Assembly (NCBI GenBank): GCA_003116995.1
Contig: BDSL01000090.1
Coordinates: forward strand, 1-64,000
Reading direction: 5' to 3'
Length of the DNA stretch: 64,000 nt
From: Yamagishiella unicocca
Lineage: Eukaryota > Chlorophyta > Chlorophyceae > Chlamydomonadales > Volvocaceae
Each line of letters opens with the position of its first letter. The stretch's first letter is position 1. This document shows positions 1 through 11,057 of this stretch, piece after piece. The notes below the pieces were generated by a model. That model was given only the letters and a program-made list of their open reading frames with translations, was not told the origin of the DNA and did no database searches. The position numbers and the translations under genes are program-made.

Positions 1-1588
1 TGTGGTGGTGGTGGTGGCGGGGGCGGTGGTGGTGGTGGCGGCGGAAGTGGCGGAGGAGGAGGCGGAGGGGGCGGGGGTGGCGGAGGCGGAGGCAAAGGAG
101 GAGGAGGCGGCGGGGAGGAGGTGGCGGCGGGGGCGGGGGCGGGGGAAGAGGCGGTGGCGGCGGGGGTGGTGGAGGAGGAGGTGGAGGAGGTGGGAATGGC
201 GGCGGCGGCGGTGGTGGGGGCGGGGGCGGGGGCGGGGGTGGGGGCGGATGTGGCGGGGGGGCGGTGGAGGAGGAGGAGGAGGCGGCGGCGGTGGAAGGGG
301 CGGTGGGGGCGGCGGAGGCGGAGGCGGTGGCGGAGGAGGCGGTGGCGGCGGAGGCGGCGGGGGTGGAGGTGGAGGAGGAGGCGGAGGATGCGGCGGTGGT
401 GGTGGAGGCGGGGGCGGCGGCGGAGGAGGAGGTGGAATGGCGGCGGCGGCGGTGGTGGTGGTGGTGGAGGGGGTGGTGGTGGTGGCGGTAGGGGTGGTGG
501 TGGGGGGGGGCGGTGGGGGGGGCGGAGGCGGTGGAAATGGTGGGGGTGGTGGGCGGCGGGGGCGGCGGGGGCGGTGGTGGTGGTGGGTGCGGGGGTGGCG
601 GGGCGGTGGGGGAGGAGGTGGAGGAGGAGGCGGCAATGGTGGTGGTGGCGGTGGTGGTGGTGGTGGCGGCGGTGGAGGTGGGGGGGAGGAGGCGGGGGAG
701 GAGGCGGCGGTGGAGGGGGCGGGGGTGGAGGCGGAGGTGGTGGTGGTGGTGGCGGAGGTGGGGGAAGAGGTGGAGGCGGCGGCGGCGGGGGAGGAGGGGG
801 AGGAGGAGGCGGGAAAGGCGGCGGCGGTGGTGGCGGCGGCGGCGGCGGTGGTGGCGGCGGTGGCGGTAGCGGTGGCGGCGGTGGTGGTGGCGGCGGTGGT
901 GGCGGCGGTGGCGGGAATGGTGGAGGTGGTGGCGGCGGTGGTGGCGGCGGGGCGGTGGTGGTGGTGGGTGCGGGGGTGGCGGTGGCGGTGGGGGAGGGGG
1001 TGGAGGAGGAGGAGGCAGCGGCGGTGGTGGTGGTGGTGGTGGTGGTGGCGGCGGTGGAGGTGGGGGGGGAGGAGGCGGTGGTGGTGGTGGTGGGGGCGGC
1101 GGCGGGGGAGGAGGTGGAGGTGGCGGCGGCGGTGGCGGCGGTGGGGGAAGAGGTGGAGGTGGCGGCGGCGGGGGCGGCGGCGGTGGTGGCGGCGGGAGGG
1201 GCGGCGGTGGTGGTGGTGGTGGCGGCGGTGGTGGTGGCGGCGGCGGCGGTAGAGGTGGCGGCGGTGGTGGTGGCGGCGGCGGTGGTGGCGGCGGCGGAAA
1301 TGGTGGCGGTGGTGGCGGCGGCGGGGGCGGCGGCGGTGGTGGTGGTGGTGGGTGCGGGGGTGGCGGGGGCGGTGGGGAGGAGGTGGAGGAGGAGGCGGCA
1401 ATGGTGGTGGTGGCGGTGGTGGTGGCGGTGGCGGCGGTGGAGGTGGTGGGGGAGGAGGCGGGGGAGGAGGCGGCGGTGGAGGGGGCGGGGGTGGAGGCGG
1501 AGGTGGTGGTGGTGGTGGCGGAGGTGGGGGAAGAGGTGGAGGCGGCGGCGGCGGGGGAGGAGGGGGAGGAGGAGGCGGGAAAGGCGGC

Positions 1589-1622
<34 letters not shown>

Positions 1623-3090
1623 GCGGTGGCGGTAGCGGTGGCGGCGGTGGTGGTGGCGGCGGTGGTGGCGGCGGTGGCGGGAATGGTGGAGGTGGTGGCG
1701 GCGGTGGTGGCGGCGGGGGCGGTGGTGGTGGTGGGTGCGGGGGTGGCGGTGGCGGTGGGGGAGGGGGTGGAGGAGGAGGAGGCAGCGGCGGGGGTGGTGG
1801 TGGTGGTGGTGGTGGCGGCGGTGGAGGTGGGGGGGGAGGAGGCGGTGGTGGTGGTGGTGGGGGCGGCGGCGGGGGAGGAGGTGGAGGTGGCGGCGGCGGT
1901 GGCGGCGGTGGGGGAAGAGGTGGAGGTGGCGGCGGCGGGGGCGGCGGCGGTGGTGGCGGCGGGAGGGGCGGCGGTGGTGGTGGTGGTGGCGGCGGTGGTG
2001 GTGGCGGCGGCGGCGGTAGAGGTGGCGGCGGTGGTGGTGGCGGCGGTGGTGGTGGCGGCGGCGGAAATGGTGGCGGTGGTGGCGGCGGCGGGGGCGGCGG
2101 CGGTGGTGGTGGTGGTGGGTGCGGGGGCGGCGGGGGCGGTGGGGGAGGAGGTGGAGGAGGAGGCGGCAATGGTGGTGGTGGCGGTGGTGGTGGCGGTGGC
2201 GGCGGTGGAGGTGGGGGGGGAGGAGGCGGGGGAGGAGGCGGCGGTGGAGGGGGTGGGGGTGGAGGTGGAGGTGGCGGCGGCGGTGGCGGCGGTGGGGGAA
2301 GAGGTGGAGGTGGCGGCGGCGGGGGAGGAGGGGGAGGAGGAGGCGGGAAAGGCGGCGGCGGTGGTGGCGGCGGTGGCGGTGGTGGTGGCGGCGGTGGCGG
2401 TAGCGGTGGCGGCGGTGGTGGTGGCGGTGGTGGTGGTGGCGGTGGCGGAAATGGTGGAGGTGGTGGCGGCGGTGGGGGCGGCGGGGGCGGTGGTGGTGGT
2501 GGGTGCGGAGGTGGCGGGGGCGGTGGGGGTGGGGGTGGAGGGGGAGGAGGCAATGGTGGTGGTGGCGGTGGCGGTGGTGGTGGCGGCGGTGGAGGTGGCG
2601 GTGGAGGAGGTGGTGGTGGCGGCGGTGGTGGAGGGGGCGGGGGAGGAGGCGGCGGCGGCGGTGGGGGGGGAGGAGGCGGGGGAGGAGGCGGCGGCGGCGG
2701 TGGTGGGGGAGGAGGCGGTGGCGGAGGCGGCGGTGGAGGCGGCGGGGGCGGCGGCGGGGGCGGCGGCGGGAAAGGCGGCGGCGGCGGCGGGGGCGGAGGA
2801 GGTGGGGGGGAGGTGGCGGCGGTAGCGGTGGGGGAGGTGGGGGCGGCGGCGGTGGCGGCGGCGGCGGCGGTAGGGGTGGTGGTGGTGGCGGTGGCGGTGG
2901 CGGAGGTGGGGGAGGAGGGGGGGATTGGGGGGGGGGGAGGAGGAGGGGGTGGGGGGGAGGGGGAGGAGGGAAGGGAGGGGGAGGGGGAGGGGGGGGAGGC
3001 GGCGGAGGAGGCGGGGGAGGAGGCGGCGGAGGAGGCGGGGGCGGGGGCCCGGGTGGGGGTGGCGGCGGGGGCGGTGGTGGTGGTGGAGGC
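1..3090 (-). repeat. Polyproline-coding GGN/CCN tract with ~384-bp higher-order repeat
   Basis: The plus strand is almost pure GGN; on the minus strand it reads as polyproline. The landmark GGGTGC recurs at 585, 966, 1350, 1733, 2117 and 2501, so unit lengths are 381, 384, 383, 384 and 384 bp, close to 128 codons. Units at 585 and 1350 share one downstream variant and units at 966 and 1733 share another, giving a 768-bp dimer pattern. The tract has no TTA, CTA or TCA on the plus strand below 3240, so no minus-strand frame contains a stop there. Confidence 0.85.
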
Positions 3091-6000
3091 GGCGGGCTGG
3101 GAGGCGGCGGACTCGGCGGAGGTGGGCTGGGTGGCGGGGGGCTGGGTGGCGGGCTGGGTGGCCGGGGACTGGGAGGGCGCGGGCTGGGCGGCGGAGGCCT
3201 GGGTGGCCGGGGGCTGGGAGGCCGGGGGCTGGGCGGCTTGGGGCTAGGTGGCCTGGGGCTGGGAGGCTTGGGGCTGGGAGGCTTGGGGCTGGGCGGCGTG
3301 GGGCTGGGTGGGGGGGGCTGGGTGGCGAGGGGCTGGGTGGCAGAGGGCTGGGAGGCCGGGGGCTGGGCGGCCGGGGGCTTGGCGGCGGAGGCCTGGGCGG
3401 CCTGGGGCTGGGCGGCTTGGGGCTGGGTGGCCGAGGGCTAGGCGGCTTCGGGCTGGGCGGCGGGGGGCTGGGCGGCGGGGGGGTGGAGGATTCGGCGGGG
3501 GAGGGGGAGGGGGAGGAGGCGGGAAAGGGGGAGGCGGCGGTGGTGGTGGCGGTGGTGGCGGTGGGCTGGGCGGGGGAGGACTGGGCGGGGGCGGGTATGG
3601 CGGGGCCGGGCTGGGAGGCGGCGGGCTGGGAGGGATTGGACTTGGCGGGGGGGGGCTGGGTGGCGGGGGGCTGGGCGGCAGAGGGCTGGGTGGCAGAGGC
3701 ACCATTGGAGCAGGCGACGGGGGCTGCGGTGAGGGCGGCTCGGGAGAGGGCGGCTCCGGGGAGGGCGGTGGCGGCAGATCGGGGAAACGGATGGGGCAGC
3801 AGCCGCTATCACCGTCGGTGGCGTCTAGCATCGCGACCATGGGGTACCCGTTCTGCAGCTGAAACAGGGACTCCTGTGTATTACACGGTTGGGAGGCACG
3901 CAAGCAAACCAGGCCGCCGTCCAGCTCCTCAGCGGGCACATCGATGCCGGTCCAGCGCACCATGACCGCGCTCGTCCCAATGTCGTCCATGTAGACGTTT
4001 GTGGCCAACGGCTTGCCGTTGTACGACATCGGCTGGAAAAAGCTCTTCAGCGCCGGGCGGCAGCCGTACTCTGGAGTTGGGCATTCGAGGTGGCGGGTGG
4101 GGTGGGGTGGGTTGGGGTGAGGGGTGGGACTGGAGGGGAGCATCATTGGCGGGGTGTTTCGCGCAGACAGGCCTCTGCGGGGTAACCAGCGCGCTAGGGA
4201 GGGCGGGGCTGGTGCGGCCGGCCGCCTGAGAACGTACGGCCGACGTGCGAGTGGCAGGAGTACGGAAAGTGCCGTACCAGGCACAGGGTTTGCGCCGCGT
4301 TAAACACCCGGTTTCCTGGCACCGTAGTGCACTGCCGCGGATTGCGGCACCTGCCGGTCACATGAACGACGTTCCTGTATCCGCCCCCCTTTACCGGTAC
4401 ACACACATTTACTACCCGCCAGCTAGTTTCTGTCCCATGCCGTGAAATCGGATTTTGACCTTCTCGCCATCCCTCCCCGTTACTAATACTACTGGTGGTG
4501 CATGCACGTGCGTTTGCGGGGCGGAGGAGGACGTCACGTGACACCGCCGGGCGAGGGTCTCCACTCACGTGGGACCCTGCGTGGAACCCAAGGGATTGGG
4601 TTTCCGCCCACTACCGGGGGAAAACACATCGACGGGTTTCTAACCACTACACGAGGAAAAACACACACCAAACTATCCACCCTTCTCTTTGCCTCCCCTA
4701 GTGATCTGCGATGCCCCCTTGCCGCCTCTCCCTCTTGATCCGGAGCTCAGTGCAATGGCTGCCACTTGGTGCCGCACATATGGAACCGGCGCACGCAAAA
4801 CGTGAAGCAAGGCGCCAATGCGGCGGGAAAGGCGGCCCCTATCGGCCCCTCAGAAACCCAGCGCCAACAAAACACACACACCCAATGGCCGACACTCCTC
4901 CAGTCGCCTCCCAAAAAGCTAGTCCGTCATATTTTCTCTCATTTGTATATTTTTCATGAAGCTCTTGGTAAGGCCGTCGATGCATGGGTGCATTTGCTTG
5001 CCGCAATTATCACTGCTCAGCCTTCCTGGAGTCCTGGCGAAAGTATATCCGCGGCCCTTCCCGTGCGTGCCGTATTGCCCTTACAAAGGCAAGCAACCGC
5101 AGTGCTAACTGCCACGCGGTAGCCAGGTTTTCTCCTTCCGGCAGCCAGCCCTTGTGCGCCAACGTACGACACACAGTACGACTCCTCCTGCTTCAACTGT
5201 ACGATAAATGCTACCATTCTGGCGTGCACACCTTTCACGCGTGAGGTGAGCACACCTGCAGCAGCTATCACTAACCAGCCGCCACCCAGAGGCCAAAAAA
5301 CATCCCATTCACGGCGCCTAATCACGCTAGTTGGGGGCTGCCCAACAACTGGTCCAGCCATGCAGCGATCGCATGACACCAACGAGTGCGGAGACGCAGT
5401 GCGTCTCAGGTGCGTATGCGCGCGTTTCCGGTTTCGTACATCAGTGCAACGGCCGCAACCCAAATGTCGATGCAATGGCCTCAACCCAAATGTAGATGAA
5501 ACTGCCGCCACCCAAATATCGATGCAACTGCCGCCACCCGAATGTCGATGCAACTGCCGCCACCCGAATGTCGATGCAACTGCCGCCACCCGAATGTCGA
5601 TGAAACTGCCGCAACCCGAATGTCAATGCAACTGCCGCAACCCGAATGTCGATGCAACTGCCGCAACCCGAATGTCGATGCAACTGCCGCAACCCGAATG
5701 TCGATGCAACTGCCGCAACCCGAATGTCGATGCAACTCCCGCAACCCGAATGTCGATGCAACTCCCGCAACCCGAATGTCAGTGCAACGGCCGCCACCCG
5801 TTTGTCAGTGCAACGGCCGCAACCCCTGGTGTTGATGGCTCTTGGTTGTTGTTGTTGTACTTGTTACAGTGGTGGTGGCGGTGGTGGCGGTGGTGGTGGT
5901 GACGGTGATGTCGGTGATGGTGATGATGGTGGCGGTGGTGGTGGTGGTGCGTAGCGCCCAGGCAGTGAGAGGGGCGACTCCTTCGGTTCGCATGTGCGCG

Positions 6001-7233
6001 CAGAGCAGCCCCATGTGCCACAGAGCGGATCTGACTGGTGCTCATCCTTGCATTGCTTTCGAGGAACTAACGCCTAGCTGCTTCCATCCACCTAGCGGCT
6101 TTCAATCTACCGTAACCCTTTTGCGCTCACGCATGCACTATGGCATGTCGCACGATGGTACCCTATGCGTTTGTTCTGTGTGCCTGGGGCCAGCAACCCG
6201 ACTAATGGACGATCTAGAGCGTCAAGAAGCCAATTTACGCCTTAGTCAGCGACTCATGCGTCCGGCGGCAGCAGGCGGCGTCGCGCACTACTCAATAGGC
6301 GCCCGAGGGCTCTCCCTTAGGGTCTGGGGCTCACTGTAACTACAATTCTATTACTCAATAATTGCCCGATGGGTACGGTGAGCTGTACGAGGCGTGGCGC
6401 ACGGGCAACTCACGGATGTTGAACACGATCTTGTGTACATTGGCATCGAGGGCTCGACAGCAGGAGTTGTCAGGCTCGGCGCAGCCAGGGCATTGCACCG
6501 TGAAGCAGAACTCAGAGATGCTGGAATTGATTTCGCGGGTGGTCGGAACGCCGAAGAAGCAAGGGCTGCCCAGCGGTGATCTTTTGCTGCATTGGTGGAA
6601 GGGGAAGGCGGTCGTGCCGGATACGCTTTGTTGAAGTTGCCTGCGGTCCAGAAGGGTGGGGGGAGGGAGGGTTCGTTTGGTAAGGGGAACCGCAGGCGGC
6701 GGGTTGTGCAGTGCGATTGAGAATGCCCAGCCCAACAGATGGGATTGCGACCGGATGTGCTGTGCTGGCTTGGGCTGGTCCGGGCCCCGCAGGAGCAGAT
6801 GCGAAGAGGCAGTCAATCATGCATTCCGGTTGCAGAGGGGTAGGGAAGGGTAACATGCGCGGTTACGCGAGTGCGCCAAGCTGCGATGCTTGCTGGTCAC
6901 GTACCGTGACCGAACAAGCATCTTCCGACAGATTATGCAATATTTTATATTGTTTACTCGAAACTTTGCAAAGCAAAGAGGGGACGACGCGACGTTACGC
7001 GTCGCCAGGTACGTCTTGGAACCTGACCAGGACCCGCTCACGCACCTGCCCGCGCCCGATAGCTCCGAATTATCTGCAAATAGTAACATTTTCACGCGGC
7101 GCATACGAAATTAGGAGCGTTTAATCATTACTGCTTACTAGATGTAGCTGCAAGCAGGCGGTTGCTGTGCCGCACCTGCTAAGACACGACCAATGCCGAC
7201 GGCCAAGAAGACTAGCAATAATGCCGCCTTCAT
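1..7233 (-). CDS. Pherophorin-family extracellular matrix glycoprotein (5' part; runs off the left edge)
   Basis: Pherophorins are secreted volvocine matrix proteins with globular domains around a hydroxyproline-rich rod. Exon 1 (7233-7176) starts at ATG and encodes a 19-residue signal peptide (MKAALLLVFLAVGIG...). A second exon (6640-6414) carries the domain start: FPFHQC, then CFTVQC, CCRAL and KIVFNI, ending at a GTGAGT donor. The third exon starts at 4070 after CTCCAG; the phase-1 join gives KIVFNIQYGCRPALKSFF, and the domain closes with LVCLRASQPC and GDSGCCP near 3785. Below about 3775 the frame encodes PPSPEPPSP and PPPPSP repeats to the window edge. The intron between exons two and three is about 2.3 kb and holds minisatellite DNA. 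Exon 1 ends in phase 1 but the next exon starts in phase 2, so a small exon between 7175 and 6641 is probably missing from this model. Frame breaks in the rod tract are reported separately. Family assignment is strong; exact exon count is not. Confidence 0.85.
3090..3480 (-). repeat. 15-bp PPSPK/PPSPR repeat of the pherophorin rod
   Basis: On the plus strand a 15-bp unit containing GGGCTGGG repeats with the GCT triplet every 15 bases (for example 3422, 3437, 3452, 3467 and 3243, 3258, 3273, 3288). On the minus strand this encodes SPKPP or SPRPP pentapeptides typical of pherophorin rods. The phase of the GCT register changes at 3310-3317. Confidence 0.8.
5445..5827. repeat. 26-bp minisatellite, about 14 copies
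   Basis: The unit GATGCAACTGCCGCAACC + CGAATGTC repeats every 26 bases (GATG at 5521 and 5547, for example), with CCGCCACCC and CCGCAACCC variants in blocks. A 26-bp period is not a multiple of three, so the open frames crossing it are repeat artefacts. It lies inside the large pherophorin intron. Confidence 0.9.
5868..5951. repeat. GGT/GGC microsatellite
   Basis: A run of TGG, GGC and GAT trinucleotides follows directly after the 26-bp minisatellite. No coding role is evident. Confidence 0.85.
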
Positions 7234-10200
7234 GGCCGTTGGCCGAGGTGAAAAGTGACTCCCACCTGCGACAGGCGTCGCGACAGCGCGGCATGATGCG
7301 TTAGTCCTCCAACAAATGCCACAGGTTGATGCGATGTCATATCAGGCGTAAGTCAATGACTAGTTGTGCTTGTTAGTTGCTAGCAATCGCTTGGCTCGCA
7401 CAGGCAACTTTGGGCAGCCGAGCCACTGCGGATGAAGTAACACCGGCCAAGTCCGCGACCCCCTTCGACGCTAATTTTGCAAGCGACTGGTTAACTAATT
7501 TGGCGCTGCCGAAGCTGGGCGCGTCGAGCCTCTCCGACCCAGGCCGGCCAAGGTTACCCCACCTGGTAACCGCCGCGACCAAGTAACGCCCAGGAGGCTC
7601 ACCTGGATTTAAGCTATTTTGCTCGGGGCTTTAAGCAAACCGTCCAAGATGCTGATTCAATCCTCTTGAGTGCGCTTGCTGCCCTAAAGGAGCTACGTCG
7701 GCCAGGATGAACCTCCGATCCCCGCCGCACTCCGAACTCGAGTGTCGCAGCACTGCTGGGGCCAAGGCTTGCGTCTCCTAGGGTCCGACGCGCGTAGGCG
7801 CAATTGCAACGGCAAGAGTATTGGTAGTAACGCACTAACGCGCGCTTGCAATAGGTAACTGCAATGCGTTGCCGGCGGGCGCGTCGTACGCCCGCCCCAG
7901 CTGTATGTGTCCTCACGCACCGACGACCAACTACGCGTCGGGCCGCAATCATAACTGTATACAACTATAAACAATCGATTGTCACCGTGAAACACCAAAG
8001 TAATGCCGCACACAAAGCTGCGCCACAGCAGCGCTTGCTCAAACGGGCAACCAGACCAGCGCTAGTCGGCTGTGCCAGATCACATGTATCCGTAGAGTAT
8101 GGCTGTAGAGCTTTCACACTTGCATAATTTAATGTTCGATAATGCTAGAAACATGCCGTGGACGCCGGAATAACTCGTTTACTGCAAGTGTGGCTTTTGC
8201 GCACGCATCCTAGTTTCAGCTCACGCGCAAGAATCTCCGCTTATGGCTCCTGACATCAATTCTTAATCTAGTATCTGAACCTAATATGTGAAGTTGCAGC
8301 AAATTCATTATAGTGCCAGGACTAGCTGGATTACAGCTTGCATCGGAGCACTGCCCCCTCTGCGCCCCCACCAGCGCTAATTGTATAGCCCACGAAACAA
8401 AGTTATATTATCAACATAAATCAATTTTAATCGTGTACCACCTACCCGAGAGCGCGCAGCTGGCAGGGGGTTGTTCCCGAACCGCGTTCACGCTGTTTGC
8501 ATTCGAGGCACATCCCGAGCAGACGTTGGGCTTGCAGCTTGGGGGCTTACGGACATGCATAACTCTCTGTTCGATGTTTGGAAACCCTTCGTATACATGT
8601 GATCAAGGCCGGAGGTCAGGGCAGGTCCAGTTTTACCCAACTTTTGCCTTCAATGCATCCGTTCACCTCGTACACTGGAAGCAGTCATCGATGTAGTTCG
8701 CACCTGGCAATGCTTTAGATTAGCGGGTGTTTGCTTTGCTCGGCACAACAAAAGGGTGATGCGGCGGGCTCGGGCTCCGCCTCGAGTCCGGCAGAATGCA
8801 GCCTCGTGTGCGACCAGGTGCGACCGTGACGCACGCGCAGACGCATCCAGCGGCATTGCCAACCTCTTGGTACATGTCGTATCCTGGAGAGCACCTTATC
8901 TCCCGGACTGTACTGTACGACCGTAGTCGCTGGAAGCTGTTGGACGGACTGCACCCCTAGTACCGAGACCGGCTCTCCTCTCTAAAAACCGCGCCCGTGA
9001 TCCTGCAAGATCTTGCACATGGTTTAAACGCTTACCATCAAACCCTAATGAAACATTGGGGCGCGGGTATGGCTCAAACGACCGTCGCATTACCCTTCCT
9101 CGACTGCCCTTCAACTCCCTAGGGCATCGTCCAGCATCGTCTCCATTCCCTCGGCGGCTCTGCGTGCCATTTCCTCGGCGGCTCTGCGTGGGCCCCTATC
9201 GCACGGCTCCATCCATGATTGGCAACGCTTCTCACCTTTTAAGTACAATGGTACATAAGTGGTAGTCAGGAGTTGTCCGTTGGTGCGACGACTGCCATTG
9301 CACCAGCCGACCAGCTGACCAGCACCAGCACTCACCAGCATCGCTCCGGGAACGCCTGGGCTGCTTTTTCGACGCCTCTAAACCTCGCAGCGCCGTGCAC
9401 TTCAACACATGTCTTTAGGGCTGCAAGGATACGACAGACGAGCAGAGGACTTCAAAAACCGTAAACCCTGACAAGTATGCTTACTTGCCACCAAGGGACA
9501 GACTGCCGGCACCCAATGCCATCCACCTTTAACGCACCTGATATTTCTATACCTTGGCGTAGGGCGTATCCGGATGACTCCTGTTTTGAGCGGCGTCAGT
9601 ATTCCGTGCGCCACTGGCCGGCGCAAGGCAGGGCAGGGGAAAGGGATGTGAGAAGGGGGAAACCAGAGGCCTCGCGGAACAGCAGTGCGTCGTACTACAT
9701 GCCCCGACACGTGAGGAGGCATTGAAGGTCCTGGAGGCCTTGAAGGTCTTCGGAAGTGCTTGTCTGTTGCGCCGGTGGCCTCAGCCTCTCGCCTGTTACG
9801 AGATCCATACCGAGTGGCATAGGACGACGCGACGAGCGGCTCAGCGCGGCCAGGGCCCTACGGAGGGCGACGGGAGACTGGAGTGCGACCTTGCGCCACG
9901 ACGCACTAACAAACGATGGCAGCACCATCAGCCCGGCCTTTTTGTTATGGCGCAGCCCGCCACGGCTCCCTCAAGGCCCATAAGGCCCTGGTCGATGCGA
10001 GGCCACACTCTATGAAATCGTTAAAACCGCGTAAAACCGCGAATACGAGAAACCCTTCAACCCAGCCCAGGAACAAGAACGGCGAAAGTTCGCTTGCTGC
10101 GCATGTGTAGTGGGTTGTCGTGTAATGCATGGGTAGCTAGGCGCAGGGGCTTGATGGCAGGGGCTTGTGCCCGGCGCCTGCTGCAGATAGGAGCAAGGTC

Positions 10201-10249
10201 ATAGCCACAGATAGGCAGGTACGCTGCCGCAATCTGGCAGCCACCGATT

Positions 10250-10390
10250 CATAGCGGTTGTTGTAACGGTTACAGTGGGTTCCAGACCAAGAGGTAGAAC
10301 CATCGGGCGCATCGCCTGACACTGAACAACACGGAGGAAACAAAAACCGACCTGCACCGAAACAAAGGCGAACCACCAGAACACCAAATT
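10250..10390 (-). repeat. Dispersed repeat, copy 1 (minus orientation)
   Basis: Read on the minus strand, this segment matches 38640-38785 on the plus strand: both contain GTTCTGGTGGTTTGCCTTTG, then a block encoding SGD(A/V)PDGST(S/F)WSGTHCN, and end in GGAACCCACTGTAACNNTTACAACAAC. It may be the end of a transposable element; no transposase or reverse transcriptase is visible next to it. Confidence 0.75.
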
Positions 10391-10713
10391 GACAGGCAGC
10401 GGTGACTGCTGCCGGCTGCCGGCCGGTGAATCCCCTAGGGTTTGTCCATCTGATGATGAAGCTTTCGCAACCCTCCAGCCGCTACAAACACGTAAGAGGG
10501 GGTTGCAAGGAAAACCAGTGTACGAAGGAAGAAACGTTTGGGACAGGCGTTTGGAGATGCACGCTGGAGAACTAGGGGAGGGGGGCCGACAGCAGGCCCG
10601 GGCGGTATACGGAACGGGCTGGCACGCGACTCGCGGCTGTTCAGGCCGGCTGTGTGTACGGATCCGCAGGACCGGCGTGCCGTGCAGTGTGGTACGACGA
10701 GGGGGTCCCTGGG

Positions 10714-10718
10714 TTACA
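10714..10718 (-). terminator. Candidate TGTAA polyadenylation signal of the thioredoxin-like gene
   Basis: The plus-strand TTACA here reads TGTAA on the minus strand, the volvocine polyadenylation motif, about 340 bases beyond the stop at 11058. Confidence 0.4.
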
Positions 10719-11057
10719 CTTCGTGAAGTGCGAGGGGATGCGCTTGGGGCCGCCCGAAGACTGCCTCGCCCAGCCCAGCTTCGATCGCGAGATGTCCGGC
10801 GCACATGTGCGTTGGTGACAACAAGCCGCCGTACAAGTGCATTAACGCCAAACCAGGCACTTCCGACCATTATTTCCGCCCGGCGCCCCGACAAATGGAG
10901 TTTGGCATGCCGCTTACGCCTCCACTGAGCCTCACTCCAACCCACAAGCCTAGGGCCAGAGACCAGGCCATCAGCCACCCTCACGCACGCGCGGCTCGGG
11001 GCTCTCCCAGCCACCCTCATGGTAGCTGGCGGTAGCTGGAATGGCTCCACCAATCAC

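Larger units (their letters stand above)
4071..6413 (-). other. Large pherophorin intron
   Basis: This interval lies between the GTGAGT donor at 6413-6412 and the CTCCAG acceptor at 4072-4071. Its ends are phase-compatible. It contains a 26-bp minisatellite and a GGT microsatellite. At 2.3 kb it is far longer than the other introns modelled on the minus strand in this window. Confidence 0.65.
7234..11057. other. Long interval without a supported gene
   Basis: I see no conserved domain or splice-consistent exon set here. It should include the upstream region of the pherophorin gene (right of 7233) and the 3' UTR of the thioredoxin-like gene (left of 11058). It also contains a dispersed repeat copy near 10250-10390 and a short direct repeat at about 9148-9190 (CTCGGCGGCTCTGCGTG twice). 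Base composition is more AT-rich between 6900 and 9100 than in the flanking genes. Confidence 0.5.

Noticed and set aside
2..3441. Very long plus-strand Gly/Arg/Trp/Val-rich open frames
   Set aside because: They are the complement of the pherophorin polyproline exon; any frame is open because the GGN tract has no stops.
4236..4445. Minus-strand frame ending HFPYSCHSHVG at a GTACGT donor, in phase with the next pherophorin exon
   Set aside because: It would interrupt the domain between KIVFNI and the GCRPALKSFF continuation, has no pherophorin similarity, and the direct join works without it.
5246..5902. 218-residue plus-strand frame with NCRNPNVDATAATRMS-type repeats
   Set aside because: It is translation of the 26-bp minisatellite; the period is not a multiple of three and all frames look alike.
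10389..10928. 179-residue plus-strand open frame
   Set aside because: No domain, no splice context and composition like the flanking GC-rich non-coding DNA; treated as chance.
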